A stretch of 38,048 nt of DNA from Halomonas sp. GTDB taxonomy: Bacteria; Pseudomonadota; Gammaproteobacteria; Pseudomonadales; Halomonadaceae. Under the pieces are notes generated by a model. That model ran no database searches. It was not told the DNA's origin and saw only the letters and a list, made by a program, of their open reading frames with translations. Of the stretch, positions 1 to 7,633 are shown in pieces. Each line of letters begins with the position of its first letter. The stretch's first letter is position 1. Made by a program: the position numbers and the translations under genes. The DNA lies in NCBI RefSeq assembly GCF_007692655.1, contig NZ_REBQ01000158.1:1-38048 (forward strand). Reading direction: 5' to 3'.

Positions 1-186
1 CTAAAGCGGGCTGCCGAAGCTGGGCTTCCTGAAGCCCAAACCCTATGGGGAAACGAAATTATGGATGGGCGGGGTTGGTATTTTACTAACAGCCGCCGCC
101 TGGAAGCTGCCGAGACTTGGCTTCGTCGGGCGGCGGAGCAGGACTACGCACCGGGTATGGTGGCTTTAACCTCGGTTCCAGAGTAA
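1..186 (+). CDS. Sel1-like repeat protein, C-terminal fragment
   Basis: The reading frame is open from base 1 to a TAA at 184-186, giving the last 61 residues of a protein whose start lies outside the window. The visible part holds two helix-rich units containing LKRAAEAGLPEAQ and WLRRAAEQDYAPG. These match the Sel1/TPR-like repeat pattern (AA-x-G/Q-x-x-A-x), which forms helical protein-interaction solenoids. The role cannot be inferred from the fragment. No terminator is obvious directly after the stop. It is only a partial frame, so the family call is moderate. Confidence 0.55.
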   Translation, partial: LKRAAEAGLPEAQTLWGNEIMDGRGWYFTNSRRLEAAETWLRRAAEQDYAPGMVALTSVPE

Positions 187-299
187 GAAGGCGAATATTC
201 TAAGTTATGGGCGTGGGTAGAATGTGCCTCATTGCTTGGATCTCGTGTTGCGAGAGTGGTGCATGGCGAATGCTTCTCGTACCAGAAAGCTCAGAGTAC

Positions 300-491
300 T
301 GCACTTGGAGTTGGTGACCACCTACGCCACGGTGACATCACCATGGACGGTAGCAACTCCTGCCGAAAGAACAGTGGGCTAAGCCCAGTGAAAAGCTCTT
401 GCGCCTCTCGGTGGAGGACAAACCGCACCATGCCCAGCAGCCCGGCGTTGTTGGGCATGTTTTCGTGTGCAGGGGCTATACGTGTGTATAG
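300..491 (+). promoter_or_regulatory. Candidate structured leader upstream of the SLC13 permease
   Basis: The ~400 bp between the Sel1 fragment and the permease holds no convincing gene but many nested inverted repeats. GGAGTTG (307-313) pairs with CAACTCC (354-360) and encloses GTGA/TCAC (314-317/338-341) and CACC/GGTG (319-322/331-334). Next come TGGGCTAAGCCCA (375-387), CCTC/GAGG (404-407/414-417), a long stem at 430-458 with ATGCCCA/TGGGCAT ends, and CTATAC/GTATAG (476-481/486-491). It matches no riboswitch class that I recognise. It could be a cis-acting leader or a small RNA. Confidence 0.35.
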
Positions 492-588
492 TAATCGCCT
501 AATGTGAGAGGGATAAACCATGTGTACGGTTTGGCGCGTATTATCCGCATAATGCCTTGAATTCAGGGCTGCAGGGGAGTTGAAAAGG

Positions 589-2502
589 ATGTCAATTGCG
601 GAAACAGGTCTGGGTTTAATAGGCTTAGAAGGCATGGTGGTTGCGCCTAGTACATTAGTATTTATTGTGCTCGGGCTGACCTTGGCGGCATTTATATGGG
701 GGCGGTTTCGCTATGATCTGGTCGCGCTGGCGGCGCTGCTAAGCTCTGTCATGCTGGGTTTGGTGCCCGCAGAAAGTGCTTTTATGGGGTTTGGTCACCC
801 GGCGGTTATTACCGTGGCGGCGGTGCTGGTGCTTAGCCGAGGCTTCGAGCGTTCGGGTGTCGTCGATATTATTTCCAATCAAGTGCTTAAAGTGGGAGAG
901 AACCTTTTTCTTCAACTGCTGGTACTCGTAGGCACCGTGCTTGTGTTATCGGGAATGATGAATAATGTGGGCGCTCTGGCGCTGCTGCTGCCAGTAGCCA
1001 TGCGGCTAGCCCGGGAGCACAACACCTCGCCTTCTTTGCTGCTCATGCCCCTCGCCTTTGGCTCACTGCTCGGGGGGCTAACCACACTCATCGGCACACC
1101 ACCCAATATTATTATTTCCAGTTACCGAGGCGAGGTAACGGGTGAAAGCTTTAGTATGTTTAGTTTTGCGCCAGTTGGGGTTGTAGTGGCGTTGGTGGGG
1201 CTGGCATTTATTGTAATGATTGGCTGGCGGTTAACCCCCAAGCGCAGTGGTCAGGCTTCAACAGATGAAATGTTCGATACGGCTAACTATTTAGTGGAGT
1301 TAAAAGTTGGCGAAGAATCCAAAGCCAAAGGATTAACGCTACAGCAGTTGCGCGACGAGTTAGACGAAACAATCCCCGTACTGGCGGTGGTGCGCGATGA
1401 TAATCGTCGTGCAGGCTATAATTTTCACGGCACCTTACAAGAGGGCGATATCCTGTTGTTAGAGGCAGGCCCTGATGAACTGCAATTATTAGAAGACAAA
1501 GCAGGACTAAGCGCGATTGCTGAACGTGATGAAGAGGCCGAGCCTGCTGAGAGTGAGCAAGCGACGACAGATGACGATGCTGCTGTCGGGAAGAAAGACG
1601 CCAAGCAAAAGGAGGCTGCGAAAGAGCGTAAGCCTGTCGATACCGAAGGCCTGCAACTCATTGAAGCCGTTGTGCGCAATGACTCCATGATGATTAATCG
1701 CAGCGTTCGGCAGCTACGCCTTAATCACCAGTTTGGCCTGCACCTAGTCGCCGTTGCCCGTGATGGCGGGCGTTTGAAACAGCGTCTGCGGGATATACGT
1801 TTTCAAAACGGCGATATCCTGCTTCTTCAAGGCAGCGAAAATGAGATCTCAGAAAGCCTCTCCTCGTTAGGCTGCCTGCCACTAGCCAGCCGCGAATTGC
1901 ACCTGGGGCAGCCGCGCAAGCTGGTTATGTCGATTGTGATTTTTGCTCTCGCGATCATGGCGATGTTATTTGATTTACTGCCAGCCGCCGTAGCCATGAG
2001 TTCCGCTGCGCTAATCTCATTGCTGATAGGCGTGCTACCGCTGCGCGAAGGGTATCAGGCTCTCGATGGCCCAGTCATTGTGCTGCTTGCGGCAATGATA
2101 CCGGTGGGGGAAGCACTGGAAACCAGCGGTGGCGCGGACTTAATCGCTAGTCAGTTACTCTATTTTGGCACCGATTGGCCGGTGGTGGTGACCATGGTGG
2201 GGCTGTTTTTACTCTCTATGTTGCTCTCTAACGTGGTTAATAATGCGGCTGCCGCACTGTTGATGGCACCGATTGCCGTTAGCTTGGCTAATGGTTTTAA
2301 CGTTTCGCTTGATCCGTTTTTAATGGTGATAGCGGTCAGTGCGTCCTGTGCGTTTTTAACCCCGATTGGTCACCAATCGAATACTTTGGTGCTAGGCCCA
2401 GGCGGCTACCGCTTTGGTGACTATTGGAAACTGGGGCTGCCGCTTTCACTGGTGGTGCTTGCCGTCGCCATACCGATGATTTTAGTGGTGTGGCCGCTTT
2501 AA
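589..2502 (+). CDS. SLC13-family permease with two internal RCK_C (TrkA-C) domains
   Basis: Predicted inner-membrane ion/anion symporter of the SLC13/DASS (CitMHS-like) superfamily, 637 residues. Hydrophobic segments fill the N-terminal ~220 residues and the C-terminal ~200. Between them lies a soluble region with two RCK_C-like domains (about residues 215-305 and 355-445), each with a GDILLL core, separated by a charged Glu/Lys/Asp-rich linker. This layout is standard for bacterial SLC13 proteins annotated as sulfate or dicarboxylate transporters, but the substrate is not readable. The repeated NNVG and NNAA segments fit the paired SNT-like substrate loops. I chose ATG 589 because AGGGGAG (573-579) lies 9 bases upstream; a TTG at 580 is in frame but too close to that site. 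The structured leader precedes it. Confidence 0.85.
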   Translation: MSIAETGLGLIGLEGMVVAPSTLVFIVLGLTLAAFIWGRFRYDLVALAALLSSVMLGLVPAESAFMGFGHPAVITVAAVLVLSRGFERSGVVDIISNQVLKVGENLFLQLLVLVGTVLVLSGMMNNVGALALLLPVAMRLAREHNTSPSLLLMPLAFGSLLGGLTTLIGTPPNIIISSYRGEVTGESFSMFSFAPVGVVVALVGLAFIVMIGWRLTPKRSGQASTDEMFDTANYLVELKVGEESKAKGLTLQQLRDELDETIPVLAVVRDDNRRAGYNFHGTLQEGDILLLEAGPDELQLLEDKAGLSAIAERDEEAEPAESEQATTDDDAAVGKKDAKQKEAAKERKPVDTEGLQLIEAVVRNDSMMINRSVRQLRLNHQFGLHLVAVARDGGRLKQRLRDIRFQNGDILLLQGSENEISESLSSLGCLPLASRELHLGQPRKLVMSIVIFALAIMAMLFDLLPAAVAMSSAALISLLIGVLPLREGYQALDGPVIVLLAAMIPVGEALETSGGADLIASQLLYFGTDWPVVVTMVGLFLLSMLLSNVVNNAAAALLMAPIAVSLANGFNVSLDPFLMVIAVSASCAFLTPIGHQSNTLVLGPGGYRFGDYWKLGLPLSLVVLAVAIPMILVVWPL

Positions 2503-2609
2503 AGCTCAGCGCTTGGCCTGGCCGGTTTATATGAAGATATTATTAGGTTACGAAAATTTTGCTAATCTATGACGATCATATATCAATAAGAAACGAACAG
2601 GCCGGGCTT

Positions 2610-3368
2610 ATGAATCAACAATTTCGTCAGGATGCCATCGTCGAACTGGTTCGCCAGAACGGCTATATGAGTATTGAGCAGCTTACCGATCATTTTGCAG
2701 TCACCCCACAAACCATACGCCGAGATTTGAACACCCTTGCGGATGAAGGGCGGGTCAGACGGGTGCACGGCGGCGTAGGGATTGAGTCAAGCACGGTGAA
2801 TACCGCTTACAGCACGCGTAAAACGCTGCATCTGGAAGAGAAAGAGCGTATTGCCCGCTGCTTGGCCCAGCATATTCCCAATCACTCTTCGCTGTTTATT
2901 AACATCGGCACCAGCAATGAAGTGATTGCCCAAGCGCTATTAGAGCACCAGGGCCTCGAGATTATTACCAATAATCTTAATGTTGCCGCGATCTTGCAGC
3001 ACAAAGAGGACTTCACCGTGATTATCGCCGGTGGTCAGGTGCGCTCCCGTGACGGCGGTATTATTGGCGAGGCCACTATCGATTTTATCAATCAGTTCAA
3101 AGTCGATTACGGCATTATCGGGATCAGCGGCATTGATGAGGATGGCTCGCTGTTGGAGTTTGACTATCAGGAAGTCCGCGTTGCCCAGGCCATTATTGCT
3201 AATTCGAGGCGTATCTATTTGGCAGCGGACTACTCTAAATTCCGTCGCAACCCGGTGGTACGCCAAGGTAACCTGGCTCAGCTTGACGCGCTATTCACCG
3301 ATCGTAAGCCACCGGAAGCCATTCAGCGATTGCTGACCCAGCACGATGTGGCACTGCATATTGCTTAG
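2610..3368 (+). CDS. glpR: DeoR-family repressor of glycerol/glycerol-3-phosphate genes
   Basis: The 252-residue product has the same length as E. coli GlpR and is close to it throughout. A DeoR winged helix covers about residues 5-60, with the recognition helix in VTPQTIRRDLNTLADEG. The ligand domain carries FINIGTSNE, ITNNLNVA, AGGQVRSRDGGIIGEAT and ISGIDEDGSLLEFDYQEV, matching the GlpR sugar-phosphate-binding (DeoRC) domain. The known effector of GlpR is glycerol-3-phosphate. ATG 2610 gives the E. coli length; an in-frame TTG at 2559 would add a 17-residue extension without family support. It lies immediately before glpK, and GlpR-like palindromes lie upstream of the glpS operon, so it probably governs both units. 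Confidence 0.93.
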   Translation: MNQQFRQDAIVELVRQNGYMSIEQLTDHFAVTPQTIRRDLNTLADEGRVRRVHGGVGIESSTVNTAYSTRKTLHLEEKERIARCLAQHIPNHSSLFINIGTSNEVIAQALLEHQGLEIITNNLNVAAILQHKEDFTVIIAGGQVRSRDGGIIGEATIDFINQFKVDYGIIGISGIDEDGSLLEFDYQEVRVAQAIIANSRRIYLAADYSKFRRNPVVRQGNLAQLDALFTDRKPPEAIQRLLTQHDVALHIA

Positions 3369-3540
3369 TCTGACAGTCACCCACCGATTCCCCTGGTAAA
3401 CCTCACTAGGATCGGTAGCAGTTTCATCCTTGATGATTCTGGAGGGCTGGAGTAGCCTTGAATGATGACAATACGAAAGTAAGTATACAAAATCGAAAAT
3501 CCCTTACAACAAAAAGCTCCTACAACAAAGCGAACGTGTT
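3369..3540 (+). promoter_or_regulatory. glpR-glpK intergenic region with possible GlpR half-sites
   Basis: An imperfect stem, ACCGAT (3383-3388) with ATCGGT (3411-3416), follows glpR and has no T-run. Two same-orientation half-sites resembling the GlpR arm, ACGAAAGT (from 3473) and TCGAAAAT (from 3493), lie 20 bp apart, 46-68 bases before the glpK start. Their opposite arms are weak, so they are only suggestive of GlpR control. Confidence 0.35.
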
Positions 3541-5028
3541 ATGTCCTCTTTTATTCTCGCCATTGATCAAGGTACCACCAGCTCGCGGGCTATTCTTTTT
3601 GACCGCCAAGGGCAAGTCTCTGCTGTGGTTCAGCAAGAGTTCGCCCAGCACTTTCCTAAAGACGGTTGGATTGAACATAACCCTGAAGATATCTGGGAAA
3701 CGGTAGTGGCCACCTGCCGTGAGGTGATTGATAAAGCCGCTATTTCCGCTGAGCAAATCGCCGGTATCGGCATTACCAACCAGCGTGAAACCACTATCCT
3801 GTGGGACCGTAGCACGGGTAAACCACTCTATAATGCCATTGTTTGGCAGGATCGGCGTACCTCAGATTTGTGCCAATCATTGCGGGATGAAGGGCATACC
3901 GACACCGTTCAAGCTAAAACCGGCCTATTGATTGACCCGTATTTCTCAGCGACAAAACTTGCCTGGATATTAGATAACGTTGAAGGGGCACGAGCCCGCG
4001 CAGAGCAAGGTGAGTTGGCGTTTGGTACGGTGGATAGTTTCCTCATTTGGCGGTTAACCGGTGGTCATCAGCACGTGACTGACGCCACCAATGCTTCGCG
4101 CACGGCACTGTTCAATATTCATACCCAGGCGTGGGACGAAGAGCTGTTAACGCTATTTAATATACCCGCCAATCTGTTGCCTGAGGTGAAAGACTCAAGC
4201 GATGATTTTGGTACCACTGAAGCGCATTGGTTAGGCACGGCATTGCCCATCGCCGGGGTGGCGGGGGATCAGCAGGCGGCCTTAGTCGGGCAGGCATGTT
4301 TCCAGCCGGGCATGGGCAAAAGTACCTACGGTACCGGCTGCTTTATGATTGTGAATACCGGTGACACGCCGTCGCTCTCGCGTAATCGCCTATTGACCAC
4401 CATTGGTTATCGGCTTAATGGCAAACCCACCTACGCCATGGAGGGCAGTATTTTCGTGGCGGGGGCAACGGTACAGTGGCTTCGCGATGGTCTGAATCTG
4501 TTTGCTGATGCCTCGGAAACCGAAGCGCTTGCGCAAAAGACCCGCAGTGGCCACAGCGTTTACCTGGTGCCAGCCTTTACCGGCTTAGGGGCGCCGCACT
4601 GGGACCCTAAAGCGCGCGGGGCTATTTTTGGGCTAACTCGCGACACCGGTATTGCCGAGATAGTGGCCGCAGGCCTGCAAGCCGTTTGCTACCAAACACG
4701 CGATCTACAGCACTGCATGAACGACGATATGGAAGCCGCCCCCGGCAATTTACGCGTTGACGGTGGCATGGTGAAAAATAGTTGGGTAATGCAGTTTCTT
4801 GCCGATATGTTAGGTGTGCAAGTGGATCGGCCCACCATTCTAGAAACCACCGCGTTGGGCGCTGCTTATTTAGCAGGGTTGCGTCTAGGTTGGTATCAAA
4901 CCCTGGAAGAGATCGAACAGCTGTGGCGCTGTGAAAAAAGTTTTACCCCTGATATGGATGAAGCAACTCGCGAACAGCTGTATCAGGGCTGGCTGGATGC
5001 GGTATCCAGGGTGCGTACCACTCCTTAG
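3541..5028 (+). CDS. glpK: Glycerol kinase
   Basis: The 495-residue FGGY-family kinase phosphorylates cytoplasmic glycerol with ATP to sn-glycerol-3-phosphate, the inducer of the regulon. The N-terminal phosphate-binding motif is [11 protein letters not shown], and the substrate region includes ITNQRETT and WQDRRT. The adenosine side has [10 protein letters not shown] and YGTGCF. The family signature [15 protein letters not shown] and the [15 protein letters not shown] segment complete the fold. Length is normal for the family. The loop that binds fructose-1,6-bisphosphate in E. coli (GGKGGTR) is replaced here by EAHWLGTA, so that feedback site seems absent (inference). It follows glpR and is closed by a strong hairpin at 5108-5143. 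Confidence 0.96.
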   Translation: MSSFILAIDQGTTSSRAILFDRQGQVSAVVQQEFAQHFPKDGWIEHNPEDIWETVVATCREVIDKAAISAEQIAGIGITNQRETTILWDRSTGKPLYNAIVWQDRRTSDLCQSLRDEGHTDTVQAKTGLLIDPYFSATKLAWILDNVEGARARAEQGELAFGTVDSFLIWRLTGGHQHVTDATNASRTALFNIHTQAWDEELLTLFNIPANLLPEVKDSSDDFGTTEAHWLGTALPIAGVAGDQQAALVGQACFQPGMGKSTYGTGCFMIVNTGDTPSLSRNRLLTTIGYRLNGKPTYAMEGSIFVAGATVQWLRDGLNLFADASETEALAQKTRSGHSVYLVPAFTGLGAPHWDPKARGAIFGLTRDTGIAEIVAAGLQAVCYQTRDLQHCMNDDMEAAPGNLRVDGGMVKNSWVMQFLADMLGVQVDRPTILETTALGAAYLAGLRLGWYQTLEEIEQLWRCEKSFTPDMDEATREQLYQGWLDAVSRVRTTP

Positions 5029-5107
5029 GAAAGCTAAATTTCAAGTTTCAATAACACATCACTGTACAACTTAAGCCCACTATTAATTGATACGTGATAC
5101 TTCTTAT

Positions 5108-5143
5108 AATATGGCGGCCAATTGTTCTGTTGGCCGCCATATT
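5108..5143 (+). terminator. Long perfect hairpin after glpK
   Basis: AATATGGCGGCCAA (5108-5121) and TTGGCCGCCATATT (5130-5143) form a perfect 14-bp stem with an 8-base loop. T residues at the 3' end are short, and a second small stem (GCGC/GCGC) follows at once. It lies 80 bases beyond the glpK stop and is probably its terminator. Confidence 0.75.
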
Positions 5144-5527
5144 TGCGCTTTTAGCGCCCCCTATGAAAGTAATTAACACCGTTAGTGGTTAATTACCCCT
5201 TCTGTAGTTTAGTTACAACCGCCTGTGCGGCCAATGACGCATTGTGGGTTTTGCTGCAGTGAACCATAGTGAAGTCATGGATCAGGAGGGCGCTTCGTTA
5301 CCCCGAGACACTCACCTAATCCCTGCTACAGAACCATAGCGCTTCAGTATTACCCAAGCGCTAAAGGCGAAGGTCTTGAAAAGCTTGTGACCGTTTCGCA
5401 GTTACCGAACTGGGCACTTATCCGGTCCAGCATGAGTAGCAACGTCACCATTCGTCATTAATTAGATGGCTGCTTTAGAACCGATTCACGGACTAGCAGC
5501 GGATGACCATACCATGAGGTATTTAAA
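5144..5527 (+). other. Non-coding stretch before the small hypothetical gene, with inverted repeats
   Basis: No supportable gene is seen here. GTAATTAAC (5169-5177) and GTTAATTAC (5188-5196) form a 9-bp inverted repeat with a 10-base spacer, the size of a transcription-factor operator. GAACCATAG occurs twice (5261-5269 and 5331-5339). AGCGCT occurs twice (5338-5343 and 5357-5362). A small stem, ATACC-atga-GGTAT (5509-5522), covers the ribosome-binding site of the following gene. Confidence 0.4.
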
Positions 5528-5752
5528 ATGAACTGCATCGAACTAAGCCAACAAGCCGATAGCATCGCCAGCTCTTTCAGCAAGCAGGATCTCGCTAGGT
5601 TGGTCGTAGCGCTGAAAGGTAGTCGTGAGTCTTTACAGCATGCGGTTGAAGTTATCGACACAGTGGATAGCCGGTCAGGCTGCACACTTGAAGAAGCTTG
5701 GGATGAAGTGCTCTCAGGCGATTCTCAACTGCGTATTGAAGATGAAGAGTAG
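5528..5752 (+). CDS. Small acidic hypothetical protein
   Basis: The 74-residue product is soluble and acidic, rich in Glu, Asp and Ser, and predicted mostly helical, with the C-terminus ending DEE. I recognise no family. Support for it as a real gene is a GAGG ribosome-binding site (5516-5519) eight bases before ATG 5528 and a clean intrinsic terminator 48 bases after its stop. A five-base-pair hairpin (5509-5522) includes the ribosome-binding site and could restrain translation. It lies between glpK and the converging glpD but need not be part of glycerol metabolism. Confidence 0.6.
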   Translation: MNCIELSQQADSIASSFSKQDLARLVVALKGSRESLQHAVEVIDTVDSRSGCTLEEAWDEVLSGDSQLRIEDEE

Positions 5753-5799
5753 AACATAACTAAGAGTAGGACATAACTAATTAAGTAAGCAACGATTAG

Positions 5800-5827
5800 C
5801 CCCCTCACTTAGGTAAGGGGGTTTTTT
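5800..5827 (+). terminator. Intrinsic terminator after the small hypothetical gene
   Basis: CCCCCT (5800-5805) pairs with AGGGGG (5816-5821) and is followed by six T residues (5822-5827). It lies between the convergent small gene and glpD. Confidence 0.88.
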
Positions 5828-5868
5828 ATATTAGGCTTAAACACACGAATTAAATCACTACCGTAAGT

Positions 5869-7512
5869 TTAAACCGTCGTTTTGGAAGTAAGCGGCAGTG
5901 CAGTATCTCGATGCTGTTCAAAATAGCGATTAAACCGCTCATCAGCATCTTCCCCAAATAGCACGCGACAGGCTTCTTTTAAGCCGGGAGATTGACGCAA
6001 CTGTTCATGGTGTACGACCAGCGAGACTTTGGCACGCCGACGCAAAAAGTCTTCAAGTTGGGTGATCATTTCATAGTCGCGAGCATGCTCAAGTTCACAG
6101 CGAATATACTCGGTGCCTTCAATTAAGATCTCCCCTTGAGCAGGATCCTGGCGAATTTTTTCAAGCATTTGAATGGCTTGATCGGCATATCGACGCCAAA
6201 GCCGAGTTGATAGTGGCTCAGATGAAGAGGGTGCTGTCATGGCATCCAGATTCATGCGATTAGCCTGTTCCATAAACTGTTGCTTAACGGGTTTGGGGGG
6301 CTCGCCGTACCACTGAAAATCGGGGGCTGACAGGGTCACTCCAAGCCGTGTGATCTCATCGGCAATTTCATCACCCACGTTCAAACAGTCGGTGAGTTTG
6401 CCTCCAAAGATACTGATATGGGCGCTCTCCGCATTGGTATCCACCACATGCTTGCGAGAGAGCTGTTGAAAGTCGCGGTCACTGCCTTGATCATCTTTGA
6501 TGGCTAACGGGCGCACGCCGCAACGGGTAGAAATAATGTCGTTGTGGGTGAGCGGTTTGGCTAAGGTGAGGCGCTTATTGATATTCTCCAGCACAAAGTC
6601 GATGTCGTCAGCAGTAACGTCGACCTCTGGTTGTTCCATGTGGGTATCGGTGGTGCCGATACAGGTGCGATTGCCCATGGGGATGACAAAAAATAGTCTG
6701 CCGTCGTCAGCAAAAAACGCCAACACTCGCTGGGTGTCGGTAAGCTGCGGGACAATAAGGTGAATACCCTTGGAGTAGAGGTGGTGGTGAGTGGTTTTTT
6801 GGCCGGTCAGCTCATTGTGCTGGTCAACCCAGGGCCCTGCTGCATTAATCAGCACCTTGGAACGAATATCGAAGGTGCTGCCATCCATCACGTTGCGCGC
6901 TTTGGTCACCCAGAGGTCGCCGACGCGTTCAGCGCCAAGTGATTCGACGTAATTAGCCGCCACTGCACCATAGTTGAGCGCATGGCGGACAAAGTTAAAG
7001 ACAAAGCGGGCGTCGTTATCGTGGAGGTAGGCGTCTGAGTATTCAAAGCCACCCACGGCACCCTCAACGTCAATAATCGGTTCTTGCTGTTTGATGTTTT
7101 TCGGCGAGAGCAGTTTCGGCAGCTTGGTAAAGCCGTTGCCCATCAGCCAGTAAAGCCAGGTGCCCGCCCACAGATAATGTGGTGAGTGGCGAAAACCTTT
7201 GGAAATCGTGGTCAGGAAACGGATTTCCTGCACCGTAGAGGGGTAACTTTTTATTAAGTGGTTGCGGCTTTTGCATAGCTTCCTTACCAACGCAAAATCA
7301 TTACTTTCCATGTACTTGATGCCTCCCCACACAAGGTTGGAAGAGTGCATGCTAGTACTGCCTGCGAAGTCGCCGCGATCAATCAGGGCAACTTTCGCAC
7401 CTTTCCCCGCGAGCGCCGCTGCGGTGGCTGCGCCGTTAATGCCGCCCCCTATAATCAGGGCATCGAAGGTATCAGTAGGCAATTTCTCAATGTTGCGTTT
7501 ACGCAGTTTCAT
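5869..7512 (-). CDS. glpD: FAD-dependent glycerol-3-phosphate dehydrogenase
   Basis: The 547-residue flavoprotein of the GlpD/DAO family oxidises sn-glycerol-3-phosphate to dihydroxyacetone phosphate and feeds electrons to the quinone pool at the inner membrane. The N-terminal FAD-binding fold shows DALIIGGGINGAATAAAL, followed by LIDRGDFAGSTSMHSSNLV. Later come INAAGPWVD, a KGIHL segment, IGTTDT, TRCGVRPL and FGGKLTD, all typical of the family. It is somewhat longer than E. coli GlpD (501 residues), mainly at the C-terminus. It is the last gene of the leftward glycerol unit, 121 bases beyond glpV with only a hairpin between them, so it may be co-transcribed with the importer. GGAT lies just ahead of the ATG. 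Confidence 0.93.
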   Translation of the reverse strand: MKLRKRNIEKLPTDTFDALIIGGGINGAATAAALAGKGAKVALIDRGDFAGSTSMHSSNLVWGGIKYMESNDFALVRKLCKSRNHLIKSYPSTVQEIRFLTTISKGFRHSPHYLWAGTWLYWLMGNGFTKLPKLLSPKNIKQQEPIIDVEGAVGGFEYSDAYLHDNDARFVFNFVRHALNYGAVAANYVESLGAERVGDLWVTKARNVMDGSTFDIRSKVLINAAGPWVDQHNELTGQKTTHHHLYSKGIHLIVPQLTDTQRVLAFFADDGRLFFVIPMGNRTCIGTTDTHMEQPEVDVTADDIDFVLENINKRLTLAKPLTHNDIISTRCGVRPLAIKDDQGSDRDFQQLSRKHVVDTNAESAHISIFGGKLTDCLNVGDEIADEITRLGVTLSAPDFQWYGEPPKPVKQQFMEQANRMNLDAMTAPSSSEPLSTRLWRRYADQAIQMLEKIRQDPAQGEILIEGTEYIRCELEHARDYEMITQLEDFLRRRAKVSLVVHHEQLRQSPGLKEACRVLFGEDADERFNRYFEQHRDTALPLTSKTTV

Positions 7513-7595
7513 AGCAGATCCAATTAATAAAAAAGCCCCGTTGCATTGAGTGTTCTCTCTTACGCTGTGGCATACCGCCCATGAAACACTTGGTC

Positions 7596-7616
7596 AGGCG
7601 GGCACAAGGCCCGCCT
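7596..7616 (-). terminator. Intercistronic hairpin between glpV and glpD
   Basis: AGGCGGGC and GCCCGCCT form a perfect 8-bp stem with loop ACAAG, just after the glpV stop. There is no T-run on the minus strand, so it is more likely an mRNA-stabilising or partial-termination hairpin than a full terminator. Confidence 0.6.
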
Positions 7617-7633
7617 AGTTAAGGTATTAAGCG

